Shown: one piece after another, positions 1 to 8,539 of the stretch
Position numbering within the stretch: the first letter of the stretch is position 1
Layout: every line of letters starts with the position of its first letter
From: Acidobacteriota bacterium
GTDB taxonomy: Bacteria; Acidobacteriota; Terriglobia; Acidiferrales; UBA7541
DNA: 53,092 nt
NCBI GenBank assembly: GCA_003224525.1
Contig: QHZB01000196.1
Span: 1-53,092 of the forward strand
Direction of reading: 5' to 3'
Notes under the pieces: generated by a model
The model's database searches: none
What the model was told of the DNA's origin: nothing
Seen by the model: only the letters and a program-made list of their open reading frames with translations
Position numbers and translations under genes: made by a program

Positions 1-1913
1 AGGCCAAAACGCTTTTCGGCGGCGCCAATGACAATGACGAAATGTTTCTTTCGAACCAGCTGGGTGTCGATACTGCGCAAGCGGCTAAGGTGATCCAGCC
101 GAACGAGCGTGAGAATCTGGTCGCGAAGACGCAGCACCTCACGCTGGTCGATGCGGTGAATCTCAGGGGCCGTGATGCGCGTGATTTCCACAACGGAAGA
201 TAGTGGGACAGCAAACAAGCGGCCACCGACGCGGAACAGCAAGGTCTGGATACTGGCGAGGGTGAGCGGGGCACGGAGTTGCATCGTTGTGCCGCGGCCT
301 GTTTGCGAGGAAACGTGAACGGTTCCCTTGAGACGGTCGAGGACAGTTCGAACGACGTCCATGCCGATTCCGCGGCCAGAAACTTCCGTGACTTCTGCAG
401 CAGTGCTGAAACCCGACTCGAAAATCAGATTAAGAGTGTCCTGATCGGTCAGGCGCTTGGCCTCCTCGAGTTTCAAGATTCCTTTTTCAACGGCTTGCGT
501 CCGCAGACGAGCAGGGTCCATCCCACGGCCGTCGTCACGAACTTCAATGACGACCTGAGTGCCCTGGTGATAGGCATTGAGATACACGGTACCGCGTGCG
601 GGTTTGCCAGCAGTGAGGCGCTCGCCGGCCGGCTCGATACCATGGTCAACAGCATTGCGGACGAGATGCATGAGCGGTTCGGAAAGAGCATCCAGAATGC
701 CCTTATCGAGGTCGGTGTTTTGGCCAGAAAGCTCTAGGGCCACATCCTTGCCACACTGCTTGGCAACGTCGCGGACGACGCGCGGGAAACGCCGGAAAAG
801 TTGCTCGACGGGGACCATGCGGATTTTCAGAACGCATTTGTGGAGTTCGTCGAGAATACGGGTTTGAAATGCCATGGCGTCCGCAAGTTTGGCGCGCAGG
901 GGATCACGGGAGTGCTTCTGGTCGAACTCCGTGAGCGTGCGATTGAGCATGGACTTTCCGATGATCAATTCGCCGACCAGGTTCATGATCGCATCGATGC
1001 GGGCGGCATCCACGCGAAGCGTGCTTTCGGCAACCGCGGTTGCCGCGGAAGCGGAAGTACCGGGATTAGTTGCTGCGGCGCTTTCGGTGGTCCCGGCGGC
1101 GCCGGCGACAGATTTCGCCGCCTGCGCCTCCAACAAATCACCAAGCAGTTCATGGTCCGGTGTCTCCGCGGTCGAGGCCCGTTCGAGACGCACATCGGAG
1201 ACAATCGAAGGAATCCGGCAGCGCTGGAGAAGTCTTTCTTCCGGCTGGGAACTTGCCAGGGCCGCTTCGACAATTTCCACGGTTGCGGCGGCGATATTGT
1301 CTTCCGGACGCAAGGCGATGACCGTACCGCTGCCGTGAAGAACGTTTCGAATGAGCTGGAAAGCAGCGGCGCGCATCGGGCTGTTGGGGTCGATGCGAAG
1401 GGCCACGTTGTAAACGGTCTCTCCGCGATGCACGGCTTCCGAAATCATGAGCTGTTCGTATTCCGTCCAGGCAAATTGCGCGGGCAATTGAGGCAGCGCC
1501 GGGCCAGCAGTCTTCGCGGAAGCAGGCTCATCCAGCAATTTGCGAATCATGGCGTGGAGCGCTTCCACGGCGGGCGGCTCGGCCTTCCGTTGATAAGCGG
1601 TGAGCATTGCGCCAAAACTATCCGCGGCGGTTAGGACCAGCTCCGCGAAGTCTGCGCTACGCGCATAAGCAATCTGCGGGGTGAGCACATCCTCGAGTTC
1701 ATGGGCGAGCTCGCTCAGTTTGTGAAATCCACAGGCCGCGGAATCGCCCTTCAAGGTATGCACTGCGCGGCGGACACGACGGATCACTCCCTCGTCAGCG
1801 GGGCGCGACTCGAGTTCAAGTCCAGCCTCGTTGAGCGATTGAAGCAGTTCGTTGGCGCTCTCAAAGAAGAGCGCGCGCAACTCGCCGCCGCGATCCTCGG
1901 GAGGAGGACTCAC
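1..1913 (-). CDS. cheA: Chemotaxis histidine kinase CheA (3' end beyond window)
   Basis: Histidine kinase that phosphorylates its own HPt histidine under receptor/CheW control and passes the phosphate to CheY/CheB-type receivers. I translated the minus strand directly. A GTG at 1913 overlaps the cheR stop by 4 bases (GTGA). An N-terminal HPt domain carries AVHTLKGDSA with H52. After a linker comes the P3 dimerisation helix (RIDAIMNLVGELIIGKS), the ATPase with HLVRNAVDHGIE (N box), DDGRGMD (G1) and GRGIGMDVV (G2), then the start of the C-terminal CheW-like domain (FRVGGRLFAVPLSSVVEI). The reading frame stays open to base 1, so the C-terminus is missing and a fused receiver cannot be excluded. 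It is the last visible gene of the minus-strand TonB-MCP-cheW-cheR-cheA set. Family assignment is certain; the pathway it controls is not visible. Confidence 0.95.
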   Translation of the reverse strand, partial: MSPPPEDRGGELRALFFESANELLQSLNEAGLELESRPADEGVIRRVRRAVHTLKGDSAACGFHKLSELAHELEDVLTPQIAYARSADFAELVLTAADSFGAMLTAYQRKAEPPAVEALHAMIRKLLDEPASAKTAGPALPQLPAQFAWTEYEQLMISEAVHRGETVYNVALRIDPNSPMRAAAFQLIRNVLHGSGTVIALRPEDNIAAATVEIVEAALASSQPEERLLQRCRIPSIVSDVRLERASTAETPDHELLGDLLEAQAAKSVAGAAGTTESAAATNPGTSASAATAVAESTLRVDAARIDAIMNLVGELIIGKSMLNRTLTEFDQKHSRDPLRAKLADAMAFQTRILDELHKCVLKIRMVPVEQLFRRFPRVVRDVAKQCGKDVALELSGQNTDLDKGILDALSEPLMHLVRNAVDHGIEPAGERLTAGKPARGTVYLNAYHQGTQVVIEVRDDGRGMDPARLRTQAVEKGILKLEEAKRLTDQDTLNLIFESGFSTAAEVTEVSGRGIGMDVVRTVLDRLKGTVHVSSQTGRGTTMQLRAPLTLASIQTLLFRVGGRLFAVPLSSVVEITRITAPEIHRIDQREVLRLRDQILTLVRLDHLSRLRSIDTQLVRKKHFVIVIGAAEKRFG

Positions 1914-2815
1914 GTATGGACCTCGTTGCGCTGGTAAGCGGTGCCGTTGTTTTCATGAACCATGCGGAATTTCTGACTCAGGCCGAATAAACTCTCAGCG
2001 TGCCCAACGAAGAGATATCCAGCGGGATTCAAGCAATGCCAAAACTTTTCAACCAAGCGCTTTTGTTCGGCTTCGTCGAAATAGATCATGACATTGCGGC
2101 AGAGGATAATGTCGTTGCGGCGAGGCAAGAATTCCGTTTTCAAATTGTGAAAGTCGAACTGCACGAGTTCCTTCAACTGCGGCTTGACCTTGTACTTGTC
2201 AGCGGCTTTTTCGAAATAGCGGAGCCGGCAGGTGTAATCGACAGGTTCCATCTGCTGCTCGGTATAAAGACCTTCCTGGCCGACGCGCAAGCTGGCATAG
2301 CTGATGTCCGAGGCGACGATTTCCACTTTCCATGGCGGGGGAATGAGCGGCTTCGGCGAAGGCATTTCGAACGGGAGCGGATTCCGCAGGTAGTAATAAG
2401 CGAGCGCATCGCAGATCAAAATGGCGACGGTGTAGGGCTCCTGGCCGGCGGAGCAACCAGCGCTCCAGACCCTGAGGGTGTAATCGCGGCGCTCCTGCTT
2501 GCGGCGGAGAAGCTCCTCGAGAACGGATTTTTGAAGGAGATCGAGTTGCGGGCGATTGCGAAAGAAACTTGTTTCGTTGACGGTTAGATTCTCAAGCAGG
2601 AGAGCCAGTTCGGAGCGCCCTTCCCTGCTGGTGAGCAAGCGGTAATAGGGATAGAAAGAGTCGAGCTGGCAGGCCTTCAGACGGCGCTGCAGGCGATCTT
2701 TCAGGAAGTGAGAGCGGCGCTCGTCGAAAAACATCCCGCATTCCTGATAGACGAGCGTCTGGAGGAGCTTCAGCTCTGCTTCGGTGAGTTGGACCTGGGC
2801 AGTAATCGTTCCCAT
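1910..2815 (-). CDS. cheR: Chemoreceptor methyltransferase CheR
   Basis: S-adenosylmethionine-dependent methylation of glutamates on chemoreceptors, used for adaptation. The 301 aa match the usual CheR length. An N-terminal helical domain (about 1-85) contains the typical NETSFFR motif. The methyltransferase domain carries RVWSAGCSAGQEPYT (SAM loop) and ends with DIILCRNVMIYFD and a GYLFVGHAES motif. The gene lies between cheW (59 bases upstream) and cheA (4-base overlap), so it is very probably cotranscribed. A second CheR gene (15798-16682) belongs to the other chemosensory set. No cheB is visible on this strand; it may lie beyond base 1, or adaptation may rely on the other set. Confidence 0.95.
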   Translation of the reverse strand: MGTITAQVQLTEAELKLLQTLVYQECGMFFDERRSHFLKDRLQRRLKACQLDSFYPYYRLLTSREGRSELALLLENLTVNETSFFRNRPQLDLLQKSVLEELLRRKQERRDYTLRVWSAGCSAGQEPYTVAILICDALAYYYLRNPLPFEMPSPKPLIPPPWKVEIVASDISYASLRVGQEGLYTEQQMEPVDYTCRLRYFEKAADKYKVKPQLKELVQFDFHNLKTEFLPRRNDIILCRNVMIYFDEAEQKRLVEKFWHCLNPAGYLFVGHAESLFGLSQKFRMVHENNGTAYQRNEVHT

Positions 2816-2874
2816 TGTATTTTCCTGAAGCGGACCCGCAGTTCGGCGGTCTTAGATGCAAGCCGGAAAAAACA

Positions 2875-3351
2875 TTACCTTGCGGTAGCGACGGGTTCCG
2901 CGGCCTCCTCGAGTCGTTTGTACTCCGGGCGATGCAGGAGTTTGGAGATGTCCAACAGAATAATGAGCCGTCCCTTCAGTTTGCCGACACCGGTGACGTA
3001 GCCGGATTCACCTTCCGCAAAGACATTGCCCGGGGCTTCGATCTCGGAGGGAGGAATCTTCAGCACTTCCGAAGCCGCGTTCACGATAAGGCCGATCAAC
3101 TTGTTGTCCAACTCCACGACGAGAATGCGGTTCTTCTTATCGGGATGAATCTCGGTCTGGCCGAATCGTTTGCGGAGGTCCATCACCGGAATGATTTTCC
3201 CGCGCAAATTGATCACCCCCTCGATCAGATCGGGAGCGCTTGGAACCGAGGTAATCTCCGGAACGCGCACAATTTCGCGCACGGCAGCGATACGAACGCC
3301 GTACGTTTCATGGCCGATGCGAAAGCCGACGACTTGAAGGTCTTTTTCCAT
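2875..3351 (-). CDS. cheW: Adaptor protein CheW
   Basis: Couples chemoreceptors to CheA in the cytoplasmic signalling array. At 158 aa this is a single CheW domain. Recognisable elements are FRIGHETYGVRIAAVREIVR near the N-terminus, a VINLRGKIIPVMDLRKRF motif in the middle (the classic NLRG..IPV.DL signature), and GKLKGRLIILLDISKLL near the C-terminus. It sits 18 bases downstream of the MCP gene and 59 bases upstream of cheR, in the same orientation. It is the most canonical CheW in the window; the CheW-like proteins at 20795 and 21325 are more divergent. Confidence 0.95.
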   Translation of the reverse strand: MEKDLQVVGFRIGHETYGVRIAAVREIVRVPEITSVPSAPDLIEGVINLRGKIIPVMDLRKRFGQTEIHPDKKNRILVVELDNKLIGLIVNAASEVLKIPPSEIEAPGNVFAEGESGYVTGVGKLKGRLIILLDISKLLHRPEYKRLEEAAEPVATAR

Positions 3352-3369
3352 CGAGAGGTCTCCCGCCCT

Positions 3370-5382
3370 CTAGGAACGCGCCATTCCGGCGTATTCAAGG
3401 TCTTGCGAGCGGTCCGACTCCGAGCCACGCCGTTTGTTGTACGATTCTCCGCGACGCGGACGCTGCTGGTTGGCGCGGTCGAGAACGAAGCGGTCCATGC
3501 TGTCGAGCAAGTTGCGGGAGAGCTTCAGCATCTGCTCGGCGGCAGCGGAAAGCTCCGTGGAACTCGAGGCAGACTGCTGAACTAATTCGCGCATCTTGTC
3601 CATGGCGCGTACAACGGCCTGTGCGCCGGAAGCCTGTTCTTCGACGGCAGAATTGATTTCCTGGGTAATTTCGGTGAGGCGGCTGGTGGCTTTGGCGATC
3701 TGTGAAGAACCAACGGATTGTTCGTTGGTGGCGGCGCCGATCTCCTGAGAGAACTTATAGACTTCGGTGACGACGTTGGAAATCTTGTGTAGGGCGGCAC
3801 CGAGATCGTTTCCGAGGGTCAAGCCTTCCTCGACGATGCGCGTGCTGCGCTCCATGTTTTCGACGGCCTGGCGGGCCTCGCGCTGAATGCTCTGGATGAG
3901 GTCGGCGATTTCCTTTGTGGATTGCGTGGACTTCTCGGCGAGTTTGCGAACTTCATCGGCAACCACGGCGAAGCCAAGACCATGCTCACCCGCGCGAGCC
4001 GCTTCGATGGCGGCGTTGAGTGCAAGCAAGTTGGTTTGTTCGGCGAGGTCGTCGATGACTTCGATGATTTTGCCGATGTCGTCGGCGCGATGGCCGAGGA
4101 TATTAATGATTTCGGCGGACGACTGGATAGCCTGGTTGGTGCGGTTGAGGCCGTCAGTGGCCTTCTCCATGGTCTGGATGCCGGTGACGACTTCCTCGCG
4201 AGAGCGGTTGGCGATATCGAGCAAGACCTTGGCGGTATCGGCGACGCGCTGAATGGAAGTGACCATTTGGTCGATGGATGCAGAGGTTTCCGCGACGCTG
4301 GAAGACTGCACTTGCGTGTTCTTCACGACGTTCTGCACGTTGATGCTCATCTCGTGCATGGTGCTGGTGACTTCTTCAATGGCGGAAGATGCTTGGACGC
4401 TGACCTTGGCGGACTCATCCGCGGCGCCAGCGACTTGAGTGGAACCAGCCGAAACCTGGCCGGCTGACTCGCGCGTGGTGCGAACAAGTTCCTGCAAGCC
4501 GTGGGACATGCGAAGGAAGGCATTGCCGAGGGTGTCGCGCTTGGAGCGCGGCACGACTTCCACGGTCAGGTCGCCTTCGGCGACGGCCATGGAGACGCTG
4601 GCCATTTCCTTCAGATAGGCAACCATGTTGTTGAAGGTAGTGGCCAGAGCACCGATTTCGTCGTTGCGGTGAATATCAATGTTCTGATCAAGGTCGCCAG
4701 AGTCGCCAATTTCGCGCGCGACCGTGATGAGGTGAGTCAAAGGTTCCGTGATGGACCTGGCGGTATACAGAGCGATGAAGCTGCCGGCGAGGAGAGCCAG
4801 AAGGGTTCCGCCAGTGGTAACCCAGGTGCTGAAGGTGCTCATGCGGCCGGCGGACTTGGTGGTTTCCTCGAGGAACTTGCTGATATCCGCATTGCTCTGA
4901 TCGAGAACGATCGAGGATTTCGTGAGCCAGGATGAGGGATCTTTTTGCAAGTAAAAAATCTGCAGGTCGGAGACGGTAGCATCTCCGGAATCGACTTGAT
5001 GGCGCTTGGCGATCAGCGGCTTTGCAAAGTTGTCGGCCCAGCTGGATTCCGTACTCTCAACCTGGATGAGGGCGGTGCGAACGGCTTCACTGGAGGCTTG
5101 CGATTCTCCGCGCTTGATCTGGTCGACGATATCCATCAAACCCTTGGTCACTTTCTCTTCATCGCGGGGATCGCCGCTGAGGAGGAAATTATTCACGTTC
5201 AGGCGGTTCAACATGATCTGGTAGCGCACGGATTCGACGGTGCGAACGCTTTCGAGGGCCGCGGTGGCGTCGGCGCGCGCCGATCTTTCCTTGAATCCAG
5301 CGATGATGTTCACGACGAATAACACCAACAGGATCGCCAGGATCAGGCCGAAACCCGCATAAAGTTTTTTTCCGATGGTCAT
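3370..5382 (-). CDS. Methyl-accepting chemotaxis protein
   Basis: Transmembrane chemoreceptor, 670 aa. An N-terminal hydrophobic segment (about 8-29) is followed by a roughly 155-residue periplasmic helical sensor, a second membrane segment (about 190-210) and a HAMP domain (ending near 270). The long cytoplasmic coiled coil follows. Its signalling tip reads [20 protein letters not shown] and then [19 protein letters not shown]. The tip carries Leu where most receptors have Arg (GxGRGF), a position involved in receptor trimer contacts in Escherichia coli Tsr. The periplasmic region contains NRLNVNNFLLSGD, as in CHASE3/four-helix sensors, so the ligand cannot be named. There is no NWETF-type CheR-docking tail. 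The gene is 82 bases downstream of the TonB-like gene and 18 bases upstream of cheW. Confidence 0.95.
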   Translation of the reverse strand: MTIGKKLYAGFGLILAILLVLFVVNIIAGFKERSARADATAALESVRTVESVRYQIMLNRLNVNNFLLSGDPRDEEKVTKGLMDIVDQIKRGESQASSEAVRTALIQVESTESSWADNFAKPLIAKRHQVDSGDATVSDLQIFYLQKDPSSWLTKSSIVLDQSNADISKFLEETTKSAGRMSTFSTWVTTGGTLLALLAGSFIALYTARSITEPLTHLITVAREIGDSGDLDQNIDIHRNDEIGALATTFNNMVAYLKEMASVSMAVAEGDLTVEVVPRSKRDTLGNAFLRMSHGLQELVRTTRESAGQVSAGSTQVAGAADESAKVSVQASSAIEEVTSTMHEMSINVQNVVKNTQVQSSSVAETSASIDQMVTSIQRVADTAKVLLDIANRSREEVVTGIQTMEKATDGLNRTNQAIQSSAEIINILGHRADDIGKIIEVIDDLAEQTNLLALNAAIEAARAGEHGLGFAVVADEVRKLAEKSTQSTKEIADLIQSIQREARQAVENMERSTRIVEEGLTLGNDLGAALHKISNVVTEVYKFSQEIGAATNEQSVGSSQIAKATSRLTEITQEINSAVEEQASGAQAVVRAMDKMRELVQQSASSSTELSAAAEQMLKLSRNLLDSMDRFVLDRANQQRPRRGESYNKRRGSESDRSQDLEYAGMARS

Positions 5383-5464
5383 TGCGAAATGCCTCCGCTC
5401 ACCTCAGCAGGGCAGCGTGGAAATCGCCGCATCTGCCGGAACAACCGTTCCTCAACTGTTTCCT

Positions 5465-5809
5465 CTAATTGGCATGAAACTCAAATTCAACAACTTGGGT
5501 GGTCTCTTCCGGCGCAGGCACAAACTTCCATTCCTTCGCGGCGTCCTGGCAAGCCTGAACGAGCAAGGGGTGTCCCCCGACGACCCGGGTGCTTTTCACA
5601 CGTCCCTCGGGCGTGATGACGACTTCGATTTTGACCTTCCCGGCAACGTTCATTCGTTTTGCGAGGTCCGGATACAAAGGCGCCGTCTTGGTCTTGACCT
5701 TGCGCTTGGATTCATCCGTCGAACTAGACTGTGCAAATCCAGAAGCGCAAGAAAAAACGAGCGCCGCCGTTGTGGCCACAGCCAACTTTTTCCACCTGCC
5801 GGTTCTCAT
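5465..5809 (-). CDS. Small secreted TonB C-terminal-domain protein
   Basis: A 114-aa protein with a cleavable-looking signal peptide (residues 1 to about 22, ending SGFAQ). It is followed almost at once by a TonB C-terminal fold: APLYPDLAKRMNVAGKVKIE, TPEGRVKSTRVVGGHPLL, AKEWKFVPA. TonB proteins normally span the inner membrane and have a proline-rich linker; both are absent, so this looks like a free periplasmic TonB-C module. I chose ATG at 5809 because a GAGGAG ribosome-binding site lies 8 bases ahead of it. A GTG at 5815 is only 2 bases from that site. The gene is first in line behind a predicted sigma54 promoter and precedes the MCP gene by 82 bases. The fold call is solid; its role in the chemosensory operon is inference. 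Confidence 0.85.
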   Translation of the reverse strand: MRTGRWKKLAVATTAALVFSCASGFAQSSSTDESKRKVKTKTAPLYPDLAKRMNVAGKVKIEVVITPEGRVKSTRVVGGHPLLVQACQDAAKEWKFVPAPEETTQVVEFEFHAN

Positions 5810-5854
5810 CGACACTACTCCTCAATGGATTGGAAGATGACCCGCATAAGAGAA

Positions 5855-5870
5855 GGCACGTCGGATGCCA
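5855..5870 (-). promoter_or_regulatory. Predicted sigma54 (-24/-12) promoter for the TonB-MCP-che operon
   Basis: Read on the minus strand the sequence is TGGCATCCGACGTGCC, with GG and GC separated by exactly 10 bases, as sigma54 requires. It shares the TGGC..CC..CGTGC pattern with the elements at 10513 and 13277. The predicted transcript start is near 5844, which leaves about 35 bases of leader containing the GAGGAG ribosome-binding site of the TonB-like gene. Confidence 0.6.
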
Positions 5871-6020
5871 TGGCCTAGACGCGTGGGAGTCATCGAATGG
5901 AAACTGCTCGGGCACCGCTAAGTAACAGAAGAACAGTAAGTTATGGAAGATTTAGAACATGAGGGCGACTGAGCATCGGAGTACTATTTGTCTCAGACGG
6001 ACGGGACTCGACAGGCTGAG

Positions 6021-6035
6021 GTCTCAGGCTGAGAC
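6021..6035. promoter_or_regulatory. Inverted-repeat activator site GTCTCA-GGC-TGAGAC
   Basis: Perfect palindrome GTCTCAGGCTGAGAC, centred about 184 bases upstream of the predicted start at 5844 on the minus strand. Half sites (GTCTCA at 5990, CTGAG at 6016) crowd next to it. The spacing and symmetry fit an upstream activating site of a Fis-type sigma54 activator. The activator gene itself begins at 8931. Confidence 0.6.
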
Positions 6036-6098
6036 GCAGAAAGAATAGCGAGCGACGCCACTATAGGCAATTTCGCTACATGGCACTGCCCGGCGATT

Positions 6099-6113
6099 GA
6101 CTCACATTGAGAC
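6099..6113. promoter_or_regulatory. Inverted-repeat site GACTCA-CAT-TGAGAC in front of the kinase operon
   Basis: Same 6-3-6 architecture as the site at 6021, with one mismatch in the left arm. A further TGAGAC half site follows at 6151. It lies 65 bases before the probable start of the histidine kinase gene and could serve autoregulation of the kinase-activator operon. No correctly spaced -24/-12 element is seen between it and the gene. Confidence 0.45.
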
Positions 6114-6178
6114 TCCCCGGTAGGGTTGGAGTGCGCAGCGCCTCGCAACTTGAGACGCATGACGCATCCTCCTGGTCG

Positions 6179-8539
6179 ATGCCCAGAATAAAGCTAACAC
6201 CGTCCGATTATCCCACCCGCCACCGCGGAAGGGCGGAGCCGCACCTGGCGATGTCGAGACACGCCGAGGAATTAATGGAACTCGCGGTGGAGGCGGCGCA
6301 GTCGCGAGATCTGCCGGATTTTCTGGAACAGTTTGCGTTGCGTTCGGCGCGAATGCTGGATGCCTGCTGGGGAGGCGTGGCCGTTTACCGCGGACGCGAA
6401 ACGGAACTTCACGCCATGCCGGGAAGCCGCGGAGCCACAACGGAAGCCGGCGCAGACTGGCTCGTTTCGTGCGCGCGGGCAAGCCAGAACGATGTGGAGA
6501 CTCGAGCGATCCCCAAGGAGGTTGCCGCGGGCATGCCCATTCCTGAAGTGCCGGGAACAATTGTGTTTGTAAGGATCGCGGCGAGCGACAATGAAAGACT
6601 GGGAACACTCTGCCTAATCCGGAACCGAAAGACACTGGGCGCGAATGAGAAACGATTGCTGCATGCGCTGGCGAGTCATGCGGCGCTTTCGCTGGAGAAT
6701 TTCCGGCGATTCTCGCAACTGGAGAGGTCCAAACGGCAATGGGTGGAAGACATCGACGCGATCAGCGATTACATCGTGGTGCACGACCGCGCGTGGAAAA
6801 TCGTTCGAACGAACCGCTCACTTGCGTCCCACCTTGGCGTGCCGCCAGTGGCCCTGGTAGGCGAGGCCATGAGCAGTCTGAGGCAGATCGCGGAGACAGG
6901 AAGCGATCTTCCCTGCCCGTTTTGCCGGGATACGCAGCGATCGAAGGAAGAGTACGTGGCCGCATCGGTGGAGCGCATTTTTCTCGTTTCCACCTCTCGA
7001 ACGCCGGGCGTTTCCGACGACGATACGCGGACCATTCATGTTCTGAAGGACATTACCGACCGGCGGGAAGCGGAACGGCGGTATCGCGAGCTGTTTGACA
7101 GCATCCAGGAAGGATTGTTTTTCGCCACGCCGGACGGGAGATTCCTGGACGTGAATGACGCGATGGTGCGCATGCTGGGATACGCGTCGCGGGAGGAATT
7201 GCTGCGCGCGGACGTGAGCCCGCATCTGTATCCCGTGCCGGAAGCGCGTGAGAAATTCCTGCGGGCTCTTTCCGAGAGAGGGGTCTTGCGCAATTACGAA
7301 GAGACCCTGAGGCGCAAGGATGGAACGCTGCTGCACACGCTGCAAAATATCACCGCCGTGCGCGATGCCCGAGGGCGCATCGCGCAAATTCGCGGGCTGA
7401 TGCTGGACGTTACGGAACAGAAGACTTTTCAATCGCAACTGCAGCGGGAACGGGATTTTAACCAGAAGATCCTGAATACAACGCAGAGCATGATTCTGGT
7501 GCTGGATACGGCCGGGCTGATCAGCTACGCCAACCGGCGGTGCTACGAAATTGGCTACCAGGAAGGCGAATTGATCGGACACCGGCTGGTGGACTGGGTG
7601 GAGGCTTCGCACCGGGAAGACTTCGACGCGGCGCTGGAAACAACGGCGAACGGACAGCAAGTGGAAAACCTGGAGCTGCGGGTGCGGCGGAGCGACGGGT
7701 CGATGGGGCATTTTTCGATCAGCCTTAGCCCGATGAGAGACGAACAAAATGCGGTGAACAGCGTGGTGGTAGTGATGACGGACATCACGGACGCGGCGTT
7801 GCTGCAAGCAAAGCTGGCCCACAGCGAAAAAATGGCCACGATTGGGCGGCTGGTTTCCGGGGTGGCACATGAAGTCAATAACCCGCTTGCGGCGATCTTG
7901 GGGTTCACGGATCTTCTGCTGGAGAATCCCGAGGTGCCAGGATCGGCGCGGGAAGATTTGCAGATCATCCTGCGGGAAACCCAGCGAACGAAAGATATCG
8001 TGCAGGATTTGCTGAGTTTCGCGCGGCAGAGACCGGTGCAGCGAGAGCTCGTGCAGGTAAACAGCGTTTTGCGACAGACGATCAAGCTGCGGAGTTATGA
8101 TTTCGCCAGCCATGGCGTCGAGGTGGTGGAAGATTTTGAAGAGACGCTGGCAGCGGCACTGGGCGACTCACAGCAACTGCAGCAAGTCTTTCTGAATATT
8201 CTGAACAATGCATACGATGCGGTGCAGGATGCGGGGCAGCGCGGCCACATCAGAATTCACACGCGGCGGCAGGCTGAGCTGATCGAAGTGGCGATCAGCG
8301 ACAATGGAACGGGGATTATCGATTCACAGCGAATTTTTGATCCTTTTTATACGACCAAGCAGGCGGGCAAAGGCACGGGGCTCGGACTGAGCATTTGTTA
8401 TGGGATCGTGCGGGCGCATGGCGGAGAAATTCAATGCTGGAACAATGAAGGTGGAGCGGGAAGCACTTTTGTGGTGCGCATTCCAGTGGCGACGGAAGCC
8501 GCGCTGGCCGCCGCAGCCACGAAAGAAGCAGGACGATGA
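6179..8539 (+). CDS. Soluble GAF-PAS sensor histidine kinase
   Basis: Cytoplasmic sensor kinase of about 786 aa with no membrane segment. Order: GAF-like domain (about 25-180), three PAS domains (about 190-300, 303-420, 430-545), HisKA dimerisation domain with VAHEVNNPLAAILG (H564), and HATPase with NILNNAYDAV (N box), DNGTGI (G1), FDPFYTTK (F) and GKGTGLGLSI (G2). The first PAS holds a CPFC pair that might bind metal or sense redox state. The start is uncertain. The frame is open from TTG 6107, but that codon overlaps a predicted regulator site. ATG 6179 is used here; ATG 6251 has a GGCGGAG about 12 bases upstream and also leaves the GAF domain intact. It overlaps the receiver gene by 4 bases and forms one operon with the NtrC-type regulator, its likely partner. 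Confidence 0.93.
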   Translation: MPRIKLTPSDYPTRHRGRAEPHLAMSRHAEELMELAVEAAQSRDLPDFLEQFALRSARMLDACWGGVAVYRGRETELHAMPGSRGATTEAGADWLVSCARASQNDVETRAIPKEVAAGMPIPEVPGTIVFVRIAASDNERLGTLCLIRNRKTLGANEKRLLHALASHAALSLENFRRFSQLERSKRQWVEDIDAISDYIVVHDRAWKIVRTNRSLASHLGVPPVALVGEAMSSLRQIAETGSDLPCPFCRDTQRSKEEYVAASVERIFLVSTSRTPGVSDDDTRTIHVLKDITDRREAERRYRELFDSIQEGLFFATPDGRFLDVNDAMVRMLGYASREELLRADVSPHLYPVPEAREKFLRALSERGVLRNYEETLRRKDGTLLHTLQNITAVRDARGRIAQIRGLMLDVTEQKTFQSQLQRERDFNQKILNTTQSMILVLDTAGLISYANRRCYEIGYQEGELIGHRLVDWVEASHREDFDAALETTANGQQVENLELRVRRSDGSMGHFSISLSPMRDEQNAVNSVVVVMTDITDAALLQAKLAHSEKMATIGRLVSGVAHEVNNPLAAILGFTDLLLENPEVPGSAREDLQIILRETQRTKDIVQDLLSFARQRPVQRELVQVNSVLRQTIKLRSYDFASHGVEVVEDFEETLAAALGDSQQLQQVFLNILNNAYDAVQDAGQRGHIRIHTRRQAELIEVAISDNGTGIIDSQRIFDPFYTTKQAGKGTGLGLSICYGIVRAHGGEIQCWNNEGGAGSTFVVRIPVATEAALAAAATKEAGR

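Noticed and set aside
801-1634. Long plus-strand reading frame of 277 codons
   Set aside because: It lies opposite the cheA gene, whose minus-strand translation shows all CheA motifs; the plus frame has no family-like sequence.
6080-6098. TGGCACTGCCCGGCGATTG as a sigma54 promoter for the histidine kinase gene
   Set aside because: The -24 half is perfect, but GG and GC are 9, not 10, bases apart and the -12 half does not fit.
6818-8113. Minus-strand reading frame of 431 codons
   Set aside because: Antisense to the histidine kinase, rich in His/Arg/Gln from complementary GC-rich codons; no domain recognised.
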